Positions 34,508 to 44,582 are shown, numbered from the stretch's first letter. The stretch: DNA of 64,000 bases from Haloferax mediterranei ATCC 33500 (GCF_000306765.2 NC_017941.2:372001-436000); one strand, 5' to 3'. Program-made: numbers and translations. The notes: a model not told the origin generated them from the letters alone.

Positions 34508-35611
34508 ATGACCGCCCCCTCCAATCTTCCGTCCCGGCTTCGACTCGCGTGTGATTCGTGCGGTTCGACCTTCGATGAGTGGCGCTGGCGGTGTTCCTGC
34601 GGCGCACCGCTCGACTTCGATTCTACCCCGACCCCCACGTCTCCGACGCCCGACGACGCCGACCTCGACTACCGTCGCGGTCTCTGGGCGTTCGACGACT
34701 TTCTCCCGCCGACTCCACAGGCCACTCTCGGCGAGGGGATGACTCCGCTCGTGGACGCCTCGGAGTGGGAAGCCTCGTTCAAACTGGAGTACGTCTTCCC
34801 CACCGGGTCGTTCAAGGACCGCGGCGCGACGACGACTCTCTCCGTCGCGTCGGAACTCGGCGTCGAGCGAATCGTCGAAGATTCCTCGGGCAATGCGGGG
34901 GCCGCCATCGCAACCTACGCCGCCCGCGCCGGTATCGACGCGGAGATTTACGTTCCCGCGTCGGTCAAGCCCGCAAAAGTCCGTGCCATCGAACGCGCCG
35001 GGGCGAAGCCGGTTCGAATCGAAGGTACTCGACAGGACGTAACCGACGCCTGCGTCGAGGCAGTCGAAGAGGGCAATGCGTGGTATGCAAGTCACGCGTG
35101 GAACCCGGCATTCTTCGCGGGGACGGCAACTGTCGCCTACGAAATCGCCGCCCAGCGGGACTGGACAGCACCCGACGCTGTCGTCACGCCACTGGGCCAC
35201 GGGACGCTCTTTCTCGGGGCGTATCGCGGCTTCCGCGACCTCTACGAGGCCGGCTGGATTGACCGGATTCCCGAACTATACGGCGCGCAGGCCGCAGGAT
35301 ACTCCCCTATTGCCGACGCTCGGCACCACACGACCACCGAGACGAACGACGTGGCCGACGGCATCCAGATTCGGAACCCCGTCCGCGAAACGGAGATTCA
35401 CGAGGCGCTCGACGAGACGGGCGGCGACGCAATCGCGCTCTCGGCCGATGCGGTCGAAGACGAACTCGACAGACTCCACCGTCACGGATTCTACACCGAA
35501 CCGACGTGCGCCGTCGCACCCGCGGCGCTCCGCGAACTCCGACTGTCGGGCGTCCTCACCATGGACGACGACGTGGTTGTGCCGCTGACGGGGAGCGGAC
35601 TCAAGTCTTAA
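34508..35611 (+). CDS. Threonine synthase-like PLP enzyme
   Basis: 367 aa. N-terminal zinc-ribbon-like segment (LACDSCGSTF, RCSCGAPLDF), then fold type II PLP domain: PLP Lys in PTGSFKDRGATTTLSV, DSSGNAGAAIATYAARAGID, and PLGHGTLFLGAYRGFRDLY; C-terminal VVPLTGSGLKS. ThrC converts O-phosphohomoserine to threonine; other members of this group are of unknown specificity, so thrC is not asserted. Follows the aspartoacylase-like gene by 43 bp. Confidence 0.85.
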   Translation: MTAPSNLPSRLRLACDSCGSTFDEWRWRCSCGAPLDFDSTPTPTSPTPDDADLDYRRGLWAFDDFLPPTPQATLGEGMTPLVDASEWEASFKLEYVFPTGSFKDRGATTTLSVASELGVERIVEDSSGNAGAAIATYAARAGIDAEIYVPASVKPAKVRAIERAGAKPVRIEGTRQDVTDACVEAVEEGNAWYASHAWNPAFFAGTATVAYEIAAQRDWTAPDAVVTPLGHGTLFLGAYRGFRDLYEAGWIDRIPELYGAQAAGYSPIADARHHTTTETNDVADGIQIRNPVRETEIHEALDETGGDAIALSADAVEDELDRLHRHGFYTEPTCAVAPAALRELRLSGVLTMDDDVVVPLTGSGLKS

Positions 35612-35668
35612 CGTTCGAACTCACGTCTCGACGTCGACAAATACCGTTCTAAAATTCGGAACTACTCG

Positions 35669-35935
35669 CTACGCGCGGGTCTCGCCCGCGGTCTCGGTTT
35701 CAGCCTGTACCTTGCAGGTGTTGATGCCGAGTGCCTTGTTCATCGGACACTTTTGCGTCACGGCGGTCGCCGCGAGCACTGCACCGACGAGCAGCGCCGC
35801 ACCCGCGACGACGAGTCCGAGCGTGCCTGTCATTGCCGGTACGACTCCCGCGAGGGCCGCAGCACCGACGATGATGAGCACCGGTCCGAGGATGGCGCGT
35901 ACGATACGGTCGTAGCCGCCAACGTTCATTTCCAT
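35669..35935 (-). CDS. YgaP-like membrane protein (DUF2892)
   Basis: 88 aa. EMNVGGYDRIVRAILGPVLI matches the DUF2892 N-terminal signature (N-G-x-D-R-x-R), followed by two membrane segments and a conserved KCPMNKALGINTC, then an acidic tail. Bacterial YgaP relatives are inner-membrane rhodanese-linked proteins; this is the membrane module alone. ATG 35935 (MEMNVGG) or the next Met two codons on. Confidence 0.8.
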   Translation of the reverse strand: MEMNVGGYDRIVRAILGPVLIIVGAAALAGVVPAMTGTLGLVVAGAALLVGAVLAATAVTQKCPMNKALGINTCKVQAETETAGETRA

Positions 35936-36073
35936 GGTTGATTCACCATGTATGTCTATGACACGCACGGGTAAATCAGTTACAGGACATTCTCAGCAGT
36001 GAGGAGCCGTGAGTGTCGAGGTACCGGATGTGTTGATGGGCAGTTATTTTCCTCCGCCAGTGCTATCGTTGGT

Positions 36074-36277
36074 ATGTCCCGTCTCGCGTTCCTCCTCCCC
36101 AACGAAGACGACGTACTCGGCCGGTTTCTCGCCCTCACGCTCGTCGTCTATCTCGTCACGACCGGATTCGAAGACGTCGCTGTGCTGTTTTCCGCGATGG
36201 TCATCGCGCTCGCCATCTGGACTGTCGCGGTTACGATTCAGGGGTTCAAGTACGGCTACCTCGAAGGAAAAGTCTGA
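36074..36277 (+). CDS. Small two-helix membrane protein
   Basis: 67 aa. MSRLAFLLPNEDDVLGRFLA then two membrane segments (about 18-33 and 36-58) and a short charged C terminus GYLEGKV. No family recognised. It is convergent with pcm (the pcm stop is 24 bp away). ATG 36074 chosen; the upstream in-frame GTG-type starts are not plausible. Confidence 0.65.
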   Translation: MSRLAFLLPNEDDVLGRFLALTLVVYLVTTGFEDVAVLFSAMVIALAIWTVAVTIQGFKYGYLEGKV

Positions 36278-36301
36278 CCGAGCCAGCGCACTCGACGACG
36301 T

Positions 36302-37036
36302 TCAGCGACGCGCTTCCCAGTCAATCCAGTCTTGTTCCCACCCGTGCCCGGCGTGCCAGCTGCGGCCCTCGTACTCGGGGTCTTCACGGCGCGTCCGATT
36401 TCGGACGATGCTGCCGGTCTGTTCACCATCGACGAGCAAGGGCTTGAACGTGAGTGGGCCGAATGTCTCCGCCACCTCACCGTCTTCGATAGCGACGAGC
36501 GTCTGCTCACCGACACCTTTCGGCATGACCAGTCGGCCGCCGTCGGCGAGTTGTGAGAGAAGCCGCCGTGGTGGCCTGACCGCCGAGGCTTCGACGAGAA
36601 TGCGGTCGAACGGTGCGTAGTCAGATAGCCCCTCCGCACCGTCTCGGCAGTCCACGAGAACGCCTTCGTAGCCCGCCCGCTGGAGGTTTTCGCGGGCTTC
36701 GTAGACCAGCTTCCGCGTGATGTCCACCGCGTGAACGCGGGAGTCGCCGACGATTTCGGCGAGGACGGCGGCTGTGTACCCGACGCCCGCACCGACGACG
36801 AGCACGTTGTCGTCCGGTTCGGGGTCGAGCGCAGAGAGCAGGCGGGCGACTGTCGTCGGCGCGAGGATGGTCGTATTCGTCTCGCGGTGTTCGGTCGGGC
36901 GGTTCTGATACGGCGAGTCGGTGACGAACTCGTGGCGCGGGACACTGCGCATCGCGAGGCCAACAGCCTCGGGGAGCGGGCCGAGCGAGTGCTCCAACCC
37001 GTCGACCATGTCTTCGCGCAGCACCGAGTAGTCCAT
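36302..37036 (-). CDS. pcm: Protein-L-isoaspartate O-methyltransferase
   Basis: 244 aa. SAM-dependent repair of isoaspartyl residues. RHEFVTDSPYQNRPTEHRET (substrate-binding region), APTTVARLLSALDPEPDDNV, motif I LVVGAGVGYTAAVLAEIV, then VDITRKLVYEARENL and DCRDGAEGLSDYAPFDRILV (motif II). Slightly different from the canonical Pcm in the N-terminal half, so a second Pcm-like paralogue role is possible. Upstream methyltransferase gene ends 22 bp before. Confidence 0.87.
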   Translation of the reverse strand: MDYSVLREDMVDGLEHSLGPLPEAVGLAMRSVPRHEFVTDSPYQNRPTEHRETNTTILAPTTVARLLSALDPEPDDNVLVVGAGVGYTAAVLAEIVGDSRVHAVDITRKLVYEARENLQRAGYEGVLVDCRDGAEGLSDYAPFDRILVEASAVRPPRRLLSQLADGGRLVMPKGVGEQTLVAIEDGEVAETFGPLTFKPLLVDGEQTGSIVRNRTRREDPEYEGRSWHAGHGWEQDWIDWEARR

Positions 37037-37057
37037 AGTTAAACTCCGGGTTCGGCA

Positions 37058-37996
37058 CTAATCAACCGCACGTTCGGCGACGACCGCCTGCAAGCCCGTC
37101 CCGGGCACGTCTCGAACCGTTTGGCGGTCGAATCCGGCAGATTCCACCCACGAACGAACCGCCGACTCGCCGTACAGGTCGCCGCAGCCAGTGGCGAGTG
37201 AGTCGACGGCGCGTCGGGTCGTCGCTGCGGTCGAACACCGCCCGTGAAGCGTGTCGACGAAGACGGCCACGGTGCCGGGTTCGAGAGCATCGTACGCGCC
37301 CGCGACAAGCGATTCAGCCTCCGCAGGGTCGCGTCCCGCGAACGCGTCGCCGACGAACACGAGGTCGAACCCGGAGACCGGCGGCTCCCTCGGGTCGCCT
37401 GCGACGAGTTCGACACCGGCGCGCGAGAGGAGCGGCCGGACGACCTCGACCGTCTCGGGGTCGTCTAGAAACGTTACGTCGTGGCCGCGAGCGAGGAACT
37501 CGCGGGCGAAGGCCCCCGACGCGCCCGCGAGGTCGAGGACGCGGGTCGCATTGGATGCCTCGCGGACCGCGGCAGTCACGCACGCCCGGACGACCGACTC
37601 GTCGGTGGCGTCGTGTGCGCCAAGTCGGTTTCGAAGCCAGTCGTCGGGGAACGCTGGCGGCTCGCCGGTCGCCATCGCCTCCGGCAACTCGGTGTACAAC
37701 GAGAACGAGTCGAGTACGTGCGGGAGGCGACCGATAGAGCGAACGTCGCGCTTGGCGAGAAAGCCGAGGGCGCGATTCGTGATTTCGTACTCGTCGTCGA
37801 CGCGCTTGATGAAGCCCATCGAGGCTAGCGCTTCGACGGTGATGCGGGCCGCACGCGGTTCGATACCGGCGATATCGGCAACGGTCTCGGCAGTTCCGGC
37901 ACTGGTCGTGAGTGCGTCGATGACGCCGCTCTCGCGGGCAGCCCAGAGTAACGCAAGCGATTCGACCGACGACTGTGACCGGTCGCGGGTAGGCAT
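37058..37996 (-). CDS. Class I SAM-dependent methyltransferase with N-terminal winged helix
   Basis: 312 aa. Winged-helix region with SGVIDALTTSAGTAETVADI and DRALGF-like motifs in 20-100, then SAM domain: RVLDLAGASGAFAREFLARG (motif I), VTFLDDPETVEVVRPLLSRA, and LVFVGDAFAGRDPAEAESLV. This arrangement is that of O-methyltransferases with a dimerization HTH (like hydroxyindole O-methyltransferase). Substrate unknown. ATG 37996 is chosen. Confidence 0.8.
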   Translation of the reverse strand: MPTRDRSQSSVESLALLWAARESGVIDALTTSAGTAETVADIAGIEPRAARITVEALASMGFIKRVDDEYEITNRALGFLAKRDVRSIGRLPHVLDSFSLYTELPEAMATGEPPAFPDDWLRNRLGAHDATDESVVRACVTAAVREASNATRVLDLAGASGAFAREFLARGHDVTFLDDPETVEVVRPLLSRAGVELVAGDPREPPVSGFDLVFVGDAFAGRDPAEAESLVAGAYDALEPGTVAVFVDTLHGRCSTAATTRRAVDSLATGCGDLYGESAVRSWVESAGFDRQTVRDVPGTGLQAVVAERAVD

Positions 37997-38060
37997 GGTC
38001 GCACCGACGGGGTGCAAAAAGAAAGGTCGTTTCGTGTTGGTGAGTGGTGCTGTACTCGAT

Positions 38061-38717
38061 TTACCAAGCGGACCACGCCGACGAGGTCTGGTCGCGGGCG
38101 TAGACGCGCTTTGCATCCTTCGCGTACACCATATCGCCGGGGTGGTCGAGTTTACCGTGGCGGTATTCGGGGGCGTCCGAGCGGACGACGAGACCTTCGA
38201 TTTCCACTTCTTCGTCGCCGAAGGACTCCGTCTCGCCGACGACGAACTCGTAGTCGCCGGGGACGTTGACGGTGACGCTCCGGGTCTCCTCACGCTTGCC
38301 ATCCTTCGGATGGATGGTGACGTTCACGCCGACGTTGTCGACCACGCGGGTCCAGACGGTCTTTGTGTCTTTCACCATCGCTTCCTCGGCGCGCTCTTCG
38401 GCACTGACTTCGATGCCCGTGATGCGGACGAGTTGAATCGCCTCGGCTGTGTCGACGATGAACTCCTCGCCGAGGGCGATGGTCGCTTCGGCGGGGGCGG
38501 AGACGTCCGTCGAGACGGACGACCCGTCCTGCGAGACGACGACGTTCATGTCGATTTCGTCGGGGAGTTCGACTTTCTCTTTGTGGACTTGGCCACATTC
38601 GGTACACCGGACGGTCGAGTGACCGCCGGGCTTCAGCACCTCGTGAACGGTGGGTTCGTCGGGCGAACACGACGGACAGGAGAGGGGGACGCGTTCGCCG
38701 GCGTCGGGTAGGCTCAT
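38061..38717 (-). CDS. HVO_0476 family zinc finger protein
   Basis: 218 aa. N-terminal CPSCSPDEP and a second CTECG form a zinc-finger (CxxC x~20 CxxC), followed by beta-rich, Glu-rich sequence with VWTRVVDNVGVNVTIHPKDG and YAKDAKRVYARDQTSSAWSAW at the end. This matches the HVO_0476 family named after the Haloferax volcanii locus; the molecular role is not known. Divergent from the PQQ-propeller lipoprotein. Confidence 0.9.
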   Translation of the reverse strand: MSLPDAGERVPLSCPSCSPDEPTVHEVLKPGGHSTVRCTECGQVHKEKVELPDEIDMNVVVSQDGSSVSTDVSAPAEATIALGEEFIVDTAEAIQLVRITGIEVSAEERAEEAMVKDTKTVWTRVVDNVGVNVTIHPKDGKREETRSVTVNVPGDYEFVVGETESFGDEEVEIEGLVVRSDAPEYRHGKLDHPGDMVYAKDAKRVYARDQTSSAWSAW

Positions 38718-38843
38718 AGCAGTCGTTAGCCCATCAGGCCGTAAAAAGCCGCCTTTCTCCTCGTGCGCGTGGGAGTCGGTGGCGGGGTTCGGTGTTGGAT
38801 CGAGTCCGTTCCGTTTTTGTATTGGATATTCGACGTGTTTGAT

Positions 38844-40133
38844 ATGCCCTCCCCGACTCGCCGTCAGTTTCTCGCCGCGCTCGGGTCGGTCGGTGTTGTA
38901 TCGACCGCCGGGTGCGTGTCTGTAGACCGACCCTCTCACGAGGGGCGGTGGCCGCGCGAGCCAAACACCTACGTTACCGACACCGACGGGCCGGGATGGA
39001 ATACAGAGATCGCGTGGTCCAGTGAAACACGCGGTGGGCCCTCTCCGACGATGCCTGTTGTTGCCGACGGAAGCGTCTACCACCTCGATTCACGTACGGC
39101 TAACCACGAACATTCCGGCGGGACGTGGCTCGCCGAATTCGACGCAGGGAACGGGGAGAAGCGGTGGGAGACACGACTGTGGGAAACGGACGAATATTAC
39201 TACTTCTATCATCTGGGGCCGCCAGTTCTCGATGGAGATCGACTATTTGCTCAGACTCACGGCGGTGTCAAGGCCATCTCGACGGATGGAGAAATCCTCT
39301 GGACGTTTCGAAATTTCGGTACGGGCCACCTCGCCCCCGACAGCACACCACCCATCGTCACCGACGAACTCGTCGTCGTGGGGTCGTATGGCACGTGGAG
39401 AAAAGCGGTTCCGGAGCAACTGTACGCTCTCGACCGTGAATCCGGCGACGTGGTGTGGTCACACGAGTTCGGGATGAACGACCACTTTTGGCAACTGACG
39501 CGAAACGGAGATACGTTCTTCGCCCCGTTGTCCGCCGAAAACAGCCGCCTTTTGGAACTCGATATCTCGACCGGAGAAACGATTCGACAGTACAGCGTGT
39601 CGCCGGTATCGTCTGTGACACTCACCGAGAACCTAGTCATCACACCGGTTCGGCGTGGTCCCCGGACGTTCGCTCTTGTCGCGTTCGCACGAGACACGAC
39701 CGAAATTCAGTGGCAAAACGACGCCGACGTGTTCGAAGCGGAAATCGTCGTGAACGGCGACCGATTCTATCACTCACACGTCGGCGAACTCACGGCCCGA
39801 CGAACTGATACCGGGGAGGTACTGTGGCAGGTTGGCGGTCCCAGCGAAGATATCGTAATCAATGCCGATTCGACGCCGGTCATCGCAGGTGATTCCCTCT
39901 ATATTGCCGCCAGCCGGTTCCTTGGCGAGCGGAAAGGGTACGGGAGGATTATCCTCGTCCTCGACCCCGAAACAGGGTCAGAACGCGGTCATCTCGTCCC
40001 GTGGCCCGATACAAATTCGTGGTTCTCAACACCTGCCATCGTAGATGGTGCGATGTATCTCGACAGCAGACATGGACTCGTCTGCCTCGAAGACTGCGCC
40101 GCTGACGCGTTCGGCCACTGTCTCCTCGGGTAA
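38844..40133 (+). CDS. PQQ-propeller Tat lipoprotein, first of a tandem pair
   Basis: 429 aa. MPSPTRRQFLAALGSVGVVS plus lipobox Cys24 (STAGCVS) predict Tat export and lipid anchoring. The body is a beta-propeller of PQQ-type blades with the characteristic pattern VYHLDSRT, GEKRWETRLW, YALDRESGDVVWSHEFG and GDRFYHSHVGELTARRTDTG. The family has no catalytic signature without PQQ ligands; likely a cell-surface beta-propeller. ATG 38844 matches the Tat start. Confidence 0.85.
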   Translation: MPSPTRRQFLAALGSVGVVSTAGCVSVDRPSHEGRWPREPNTYVTDTDGPGWNTEIAWSSETRGGPSPTMPVVADGSVYHLDSRTANHEHSGGTWLAEFDAGNGEKRWETRLWETDEYYYFYHLGPPVLDGDRLFAQTHGGVKAISTDGEILWTFRNFGTGHLAPDSTPPIVTDELVVVGSYGTWRKAVPEQLYALDRESGDVVWSHEFGMNDHFWQLTRNGDTFFAPLSAENSRLLELDISTGETIRQYSVSPVSSVTLTENLVITPVRRGPRTFALVAFARDTTEIQWQNDADVFEAEIVVNGDRFYHSHVGELTARRTDTGEVLWQVGGPSEDIVINADSTPVIAGDSLYIAASRFLGERKGYGRIILVLDPETGSERGHLVPWPDTNSWFSTPAIVDGAMYLDSRHGLVCLEDCAADAFGHCLLG

Positions 40134-40177
40134 CCGAGATGAGACGCTTTTCACCTCGCGCGACCAAGTTCTCTGCC

Positions 40178-41518
40178 GTGTCCAGCACGACCCGTCGTCA
40201 GTTTCTCGCAACCCTCGGAGCCGCTGGTCTCGTATCCACTGCCGGGTGCGTGAGCTACGACCGACCCACCTACGAAGGAACGTGGTCGCGGCGCGGCTAC
40301 GACGACGCCCAAACCGGCTCCTCACCGGCGACTGGACCGACTGGGGACCTCTACGTCTCGTGGCGCGCCGACGTGTTCGAGGGCTACCCGCCGACATCGC
40401 CAGTCGTCGCCGACGAAACAGTCTATCATCTCCACACCCGCGGCGGGCGCGACACGCAACACGATACTGTCGTCTCCGCGTTCGACGCGGCGACCGGCGA
40501 GGAACGGTGGCAAACGACCGTTTCGACGACCGACTTCGACAAGCACGCGTATCATCACGACTCCCTCGTCGTCACCCGAACGCGCAGCGTTCCGGCTTCC
40601 CGTCGAGCTGGGCTCGACGATGCCGTCTCCGACGACTGCATCTACGCCCGGACCTTCGAGGGGATTCACGCGCTTTCGACCGACGGAGAACTGTTGTGGA
40701 CGCATCCCGTTCCGACGACAGGGGAACCGCATCCACTCGCTGCACCGCCTATCGTCTCCGGCGGACTGGTCGTGACGGCAACCTACGGGGAGCGAACTCC
40801 ACCGGCGGCGGTCGTCGCCGTGGACGCCGAAACCGGCGACATCGTGTGGCGGGCGGGCTTCGACGACCGCCGGATACCGTGGACGCTCTCGGCCGCCGAC
40901 GGAACGGTCTACGTGCCGTTTTTCGACGGTGACTCCGGACTGGTCGTACTCGACCTCGAAACGGGGGTCGAAGACTGGGCGGTCTCGCTCCCCGTCGACG
41001 GCCCTGTAACGGTTTCGGGCGACACACTGCTCGTCCCGCTCCGCGAGGACGAAACTGAATCTATCGCTGCCGTGGACCGAAACACCCGCGAGATACGCTG
41101 GCAAAAATCTGTGGGCCGACGAACCGATTCAGGAGTCGCCGTCGCCGACGATCTCGTCTACTACTGTACAAACGCCATGCTCACGGCTCGTAGACTCGAC
41201 ACCGGAGAGCTCGCCTGGTCGTTCGGGCCGGAACCGCACGTTTCGTTCAGTTGGACACCAGTCGTCGCGGGCACGACGGTCTACGCGCTCGCCGAACCGC
41301 CGAGTGAGGACTCGTCGGACGACGGCTCGCCGCCGTATTACCTCTACGCGCTCGATACGGCCAACGGGGAGGTCCGCGGGCGGGCACCGGCGTTGGAGCA
41401 CGGGATGGCGTCTTCGCTCGCGGTCGTCGATGGGGCAGTCTACCTCGCAGGGCGCGACGAATTGCGGTGCTACGAATCCTGCGCGTTCTCGGTCCGTGGT
41501 CGGTGTCTCGTCGAGTGA
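40178..41518 (+). CDS. PQQ-propeller Tat lipoprotein, second of a tandem pair
   Basis: 446 aa. The paralogue follows the first by 44 bp. With the GTG start at 40178 the N terminus (MSSTTRRQFLATLGAAGLVS, lipobox Cys24 in STAGCVS) aligns with the first copy; an in-frame ATG at 40139 would add 13 residues. Blade repeats VYHLHTRGGRD, GEERWQTTVSTTD and VDAETGDIVWRAGFD are visible. Same exported propeller fold; ligand unknown. Confidence 0.83.
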   Translation: MSSTTRRQFLATLGAAGLVSTAGCVSYDRPTYEGTWSRRGYDDAQTGSSPATGPTGDLYVSWRADVFEGYPPTSPVVADETVYHLHTRGGRDTQHDTVVSAFDAATGEERWQTTVSTTDFDKHAYHHDSLVVTRTRSVPASRRAGLDDAVSDDCIYARTFEGIHALSTDGELLWTHPVPTTGEPHPLAAPPIVSGGLVVTATYGERTPPAAVVAVDAETGDIVWRAGFDDRRIPWTLSAADGTVYVPFFDGDSGLVVLDLETGVEDWAVSLPVDGPVTVSGDTLLVPLREDETESIAAVDRNTREIRWQKSVGRRTDSGVAVADDLVYYCTNAMLTARRLDTGELAWSFGPEPHVSFSWTPVVAGTTVYALAEPPSEDSSDDGSPPYYLYALDTANGEVRGRAPALEHGMASSLAVVDGAVYLAGRDELRCYESCAFSVRGRCLVE

Positions 41519-41545
41519 GTCAGAAACAGCGCGGCGGTCCGCGAC

Positions 41546-42505
41546 CTACGGCTGCGGCAGTTCGATTTCCTCGCCGTCGGCGTAGACCGTCGGGTCGCGG
41601 ATGATGCCGTCGAGGTGGAGCGGCGCGTCGGTGTCGCCGCCGATGCCCGCGTCGTCGCCGATGGCGATGTGGACCGTTCCGGCGGCCTTCTCGTCGAGGA
41701 GGACGGAGCCGACGAGGTCGGTCACGCCGACGTTGGTTCCGATACCGATTTCGGCGAGGTTGTAGGCGTCTCGGCCGACTTCCTCGGCCGCGGCTTCGAC
41801 CTGCTCGCGGATGTCGTCGTCCGAAATCTCGGTGACGTAGCCGTCTTCGACCTCGAAACGGAGGTCCTGACCCTCATCGAGGAGTTCGTGGGGCATCATC
41901 GTTCCGTCGACCACGTAGGTTCCGGTCGCGGATTCGGGGCTGAGGAAGATTTCACCTGCCGGGAGGTTGGAGAACGAGCCGGATTCAGCAATCGCGCCGG
42001 TGTCGGCGAGCCACTCGCGGTCGCCGCGGACGAACGTGATATCCGTTCCTTTCTCGGTGGTGACGCGCACCTCGTCGGCGTCGCCGACGGCCTCCAGCAT
42101 CGCTTTACTGTGGTCGTAAATGGTGTCGTAGTCGGCGTCCAGACCGGTGACGAACACCTCTTCGGTGATGCCGGGCAGCGTGGCCCCGCGAGCGCCCGCG
42201 TCGCAGGCGTTACCGCGGGCGCGAGTGTGACTCAGACTCTTCGTCGTCGGTGCGAGGAAGGCGTCACAGTATTCCATGGCGGCAGCGACCGGTTCGGGCG
42301 GCTCTTCGCCGTGCTGGTTCCCCGGTTGGTAGCGGATGATGGATGCGTCGTCTGTCACTTCGCTTGCGACCTCGTAGAGGGCTTCGCCGATACGCTCGCG
42401 CTTGTCGTCGGTGACGACGAGGAGCGATTCGTCGGCTTGTAAGTCGAGACACTGATGGACCGCCGTCTCGCTGGCGGCGCGGAGGTCGGAGTCGTCGGCT
42501 GTCAT
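41546..42505 (-). CDS. Aminopeptidase, M29-like
   Basis: 319 aa. ADESLLVVTDDKRERIGEAL, KSLSHTRARGNACDAGARGA (metal/structural region) and LAEIGIGTNVGVTDLVGSVL followed by HIAIGDDAGIGGDTDAPLHL (C-terminal metal-binding His/Asp/Glu cluster, here HLDGIIRDPTVY). This pattern fits M29 thermophilic aminopeptidases, which use two metals, although it is shorter than classical AmpS. Divergent from gapB. ATG 42505 chosen. Confidence 0.82.
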   Translation of the reverse strand: MTADDSDLRAASETAVHQCLDLQADESLLVVTDDKRERIGEALYEVASEVTDDASIIRYQPGNQHGEEPPEPVAAAMEYCDAFLAPTTKSLSHTRARGNACDAGARGATLPGITEEVFVTGLDADYDTIYDHSKAMLEAVGDADEVRVTTEKGTDITFVRGDREWLADTGAIAESGSFSNLPAGEIFLSPESATGTYVVDGTMMPHELLDEGQDLRFEVEDGYVTEISDDDIREQVEAAAEEVGRDAYNLAEIGIGTNVGVTDLVGSVLLDEKAAGTVHIAIGDDAGIGGDTDAPLHLDGIIRDPTVYADGEEIELPQP

Positions 42506-42705
42506 GTGGGTCCTTGCGACACCCGTCGGGTTAGGCGTTCCCATCTGTACGCCCCCGCTCGATTTCACGTCGTATAGACGGGGCTACGTCGCCGCTTTTG
42601 ACTTCACTCGCTTTGGAGGTAATCCAGCGACTCACTCGCTCTAGAGTTAATTTCTACCAATTAACCATCGAAATAACTATGGTCGCCTATGGCTGTTTTT
42701 CATTC

Positions 42706-43773
42706 ATGATACGAGTGGGTGTCAACGGCTACGGTACGATCGGAAAGCGCGTCGCAGACGCAGTCGAGGCGCAACCCGATATGGAACTCATCGGCGTAGC
42801 CAAGACGCAACCCAACTTCGAAGCACACACCGCGGTCGAACGCGGGTACCCGATGTACGCCGCCATCCCAGAACGTTCTCCATTGTTCGCCGAAGCCGGC
42901 ATCGACATCGCTGGCGAAGTGGACGAACTCGTTGCCGAGGCGGACGTCATCGTGGACTGTACGCCGTCCGGTATCGGCGCGCAAAACCGCGAACTGTACG
43001 AAACACACCACACACCCGCTATCTTCCAGGGTGGCGAGGACTCCGACGTGGCGGACGTGAGCTTCAACGCGCGGTCGAACTTCGATGCGGCCCGCGACGC
43101 CGACTACGTCCGTGTCGTCTCGTGTAACACGACCGGTCTCTCGCGCATCATCGCGCCGCTCGAAGAGGAGTACGGCGTCGATAAGGTACGTGCGACGCTC
43201 GTTCGTCGTGGCGGCGACCCGGGACAGAACTCTCGCGGACCGATAAACGACATTCTCCCGAACCCGATCAAAGTTCCGTCCCACCACGGTCCCGACGTGA
43301 AGACCATTTTCCCCGACCTCGAAATCGATACGCTCGGACTGAAAGTCCCGGCGACGCTGATGCACGTGCACGCGCTCAACGTCACGCTCGAAGACGACGT
43401 GACCGGCGCACACGTCCGCCAACTGCTCGAAGGCGAGGACCGCGTCTACGTCATTCCGGAAGGCCTCGGCATCGACGGCGCGGGGAAGCTCAAGGACTTC
43501 GCACTCGACGCGGGTCGCCCGCGCGGCGACATGTGGGAGAACTGCGTCTGGGGCGAATCCATCGGCGTCAACGGCCGCGACCTCTACCTGTTCCAGGCCA
43601 TCCACCAGGAGTCCGACGTGATTCCGGAGAACATCGACGCCATCCGCGCGATGTTCGACACCGAAGACAAACGGGACAGCATGGAACTCACGGACCGCAC
43701 GCTCGGCGTCGGCATCTCCGGCGACCCTTCTGGGTTCTCTGAGCAGGCGCGCGCGGAGTTCGCCGACGACTAA
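42706..43773 (+). CDS. gapB: Type II glyceraldehyde-3-phosphate dehydrogenase
   Basis: 355 aa. Archaeal (class II) [25 protein letters not shown] coenzyme loop, catalytic Cys in [28 protein letters not shown] and [21 protein letters not shown] near the end. In Haloferax the type II enzyme is reported to serve gluconeogenesis and gapA glycolysis. ATG 42706 chosen over in-frame ATGs upstream (42685, 42598). Confidence 0.94.
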   Translation: MIRVGVNGYGTIGKRVADAVEAQPDMELIGVAKTQPNFEAHTAVERGYPMYAAIPERSPLFAEAGIDIAGEVDELVAEADVIVDCTPSGIGAQNRELYETHHTPAIFQGGEDSDVADVSFNARSNFDAARDADYVRVVSCNTTGLSRIIAPLEEEYGVDKVRATLVRRGGDPGQNSRGPINDILPNPIKVPSHHGPDVKTIFPDLEIDTLGLKVPATLMHVHALNVTLEDDVTGAHVRQLLEGEDRVYVIPEGLGIDGAGKLKDFALDAGRPRGDMWENCVWGESIGVNGRDLYLFQAIHQESDVIPENIDAIRAMFDTEDKRDSMELTDRTLGVGISGDPSGFSEQARAEFADD

Positions 43774-43878
43774 TCGGCGAATCGCCTGTTCAGTTTCTCG
43801 GTTCCTTCACCAACCTCTTTTCACCCTCGTTCGACCGCTCCCACTCGATTCGTTTTCCACCCGTCCGTTCTTCCGCTC

Positions 43879-44379
43879 TCAGGCGTCGCCTCCGAGTCGC
43901 TCGAACGACACGCTACCCGTCCCGAGGTCGACGACGGCGACGTGGAACGAGTCGTCGGCACCGGAAATGGGCAGACCGCCGGGATTGATGTGTGTCGTGC
44001 CGTCGCGGTCTTCGACGACCCGATCGTGGGTGTGCCCGCGGAGCACGTAGTCGTAGTTCCCCGAATCGAGAAGCGCCTCGACCAGTTTCGCTTCGGTTCC
44101 GTGGTAGACGGCTATCTCCTCGCCGTCGAGCGTCAGGTGCGCGAAGTCGTCGTGGTACGTCCCGAACGACTCGACCACGTTACGAAGTTTCCACTCCCCG
44201 TCGTTGTTGCCGCGAATCGCGTGGAAGTCGAAGTCCGAATCGAACGGAGTCGCCGAGAATGGAGAGACGATGTCGCCACAGTGGACGACCACCTCCACGG
44301 CTTCGGCTTCGAAGTGCGAGACGGCGGCTTCGACGTAGTTGAGGTTGTCGTGCGTATCGGAGACGACGCCGAGTTTCAT
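43879..44379 (-). CDS. MJ0936/YfcE-type metallophosphoesterase
   Basis: 166 aa. Metal ligands of the calcineurin fold: VVSDTHDNLNYVE (Asp, His), VHCGDIVSPF (GD), IRGNNDGEW (GNND), LRGHTHDRVVED (GHTH). Small (MJ0936 type) phosphodiesterase. Substrate unknown. ATG 44379 places the DxH motif at residue 8. Between gapB and pgk, in opposite orientation to gapB. Confidence 0.9.
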   Translation of the reverse strand: MKLGVVSDTHDNLNYVEAAVSHFEAEAVEVVVHCGDIVSPFSATPFDSDFDFHAIRGNNDGEWKLRNVVESFGTYHDDFAHLTLDGEEIAVYHGTEAKLVEALLDSGNYDYVLRGHTHDRVVEDRDGTTHINPGGLPISGADDSFHVAVVDLGTGSVSFERLGGDA

Positions 44380-44582
44380 GCACTCTGATTTGGTAACCCC
44401 AGTCATCAAATTGGGTGATATTTATCACCCGGTCGTATTCTCTACCTCACATGACGTTCGGCGCGCGCAGATTCGAGAGGTGGCTGTGGGTCTGTCTTTA
44501 TCCGAAGCACAGGCGTCGTCCTCCTCGTTCAAGGGGCCGCCAGCGTCTTCGCAGAAAAACGTCCGAGTAAGTCCGCTCGGTC

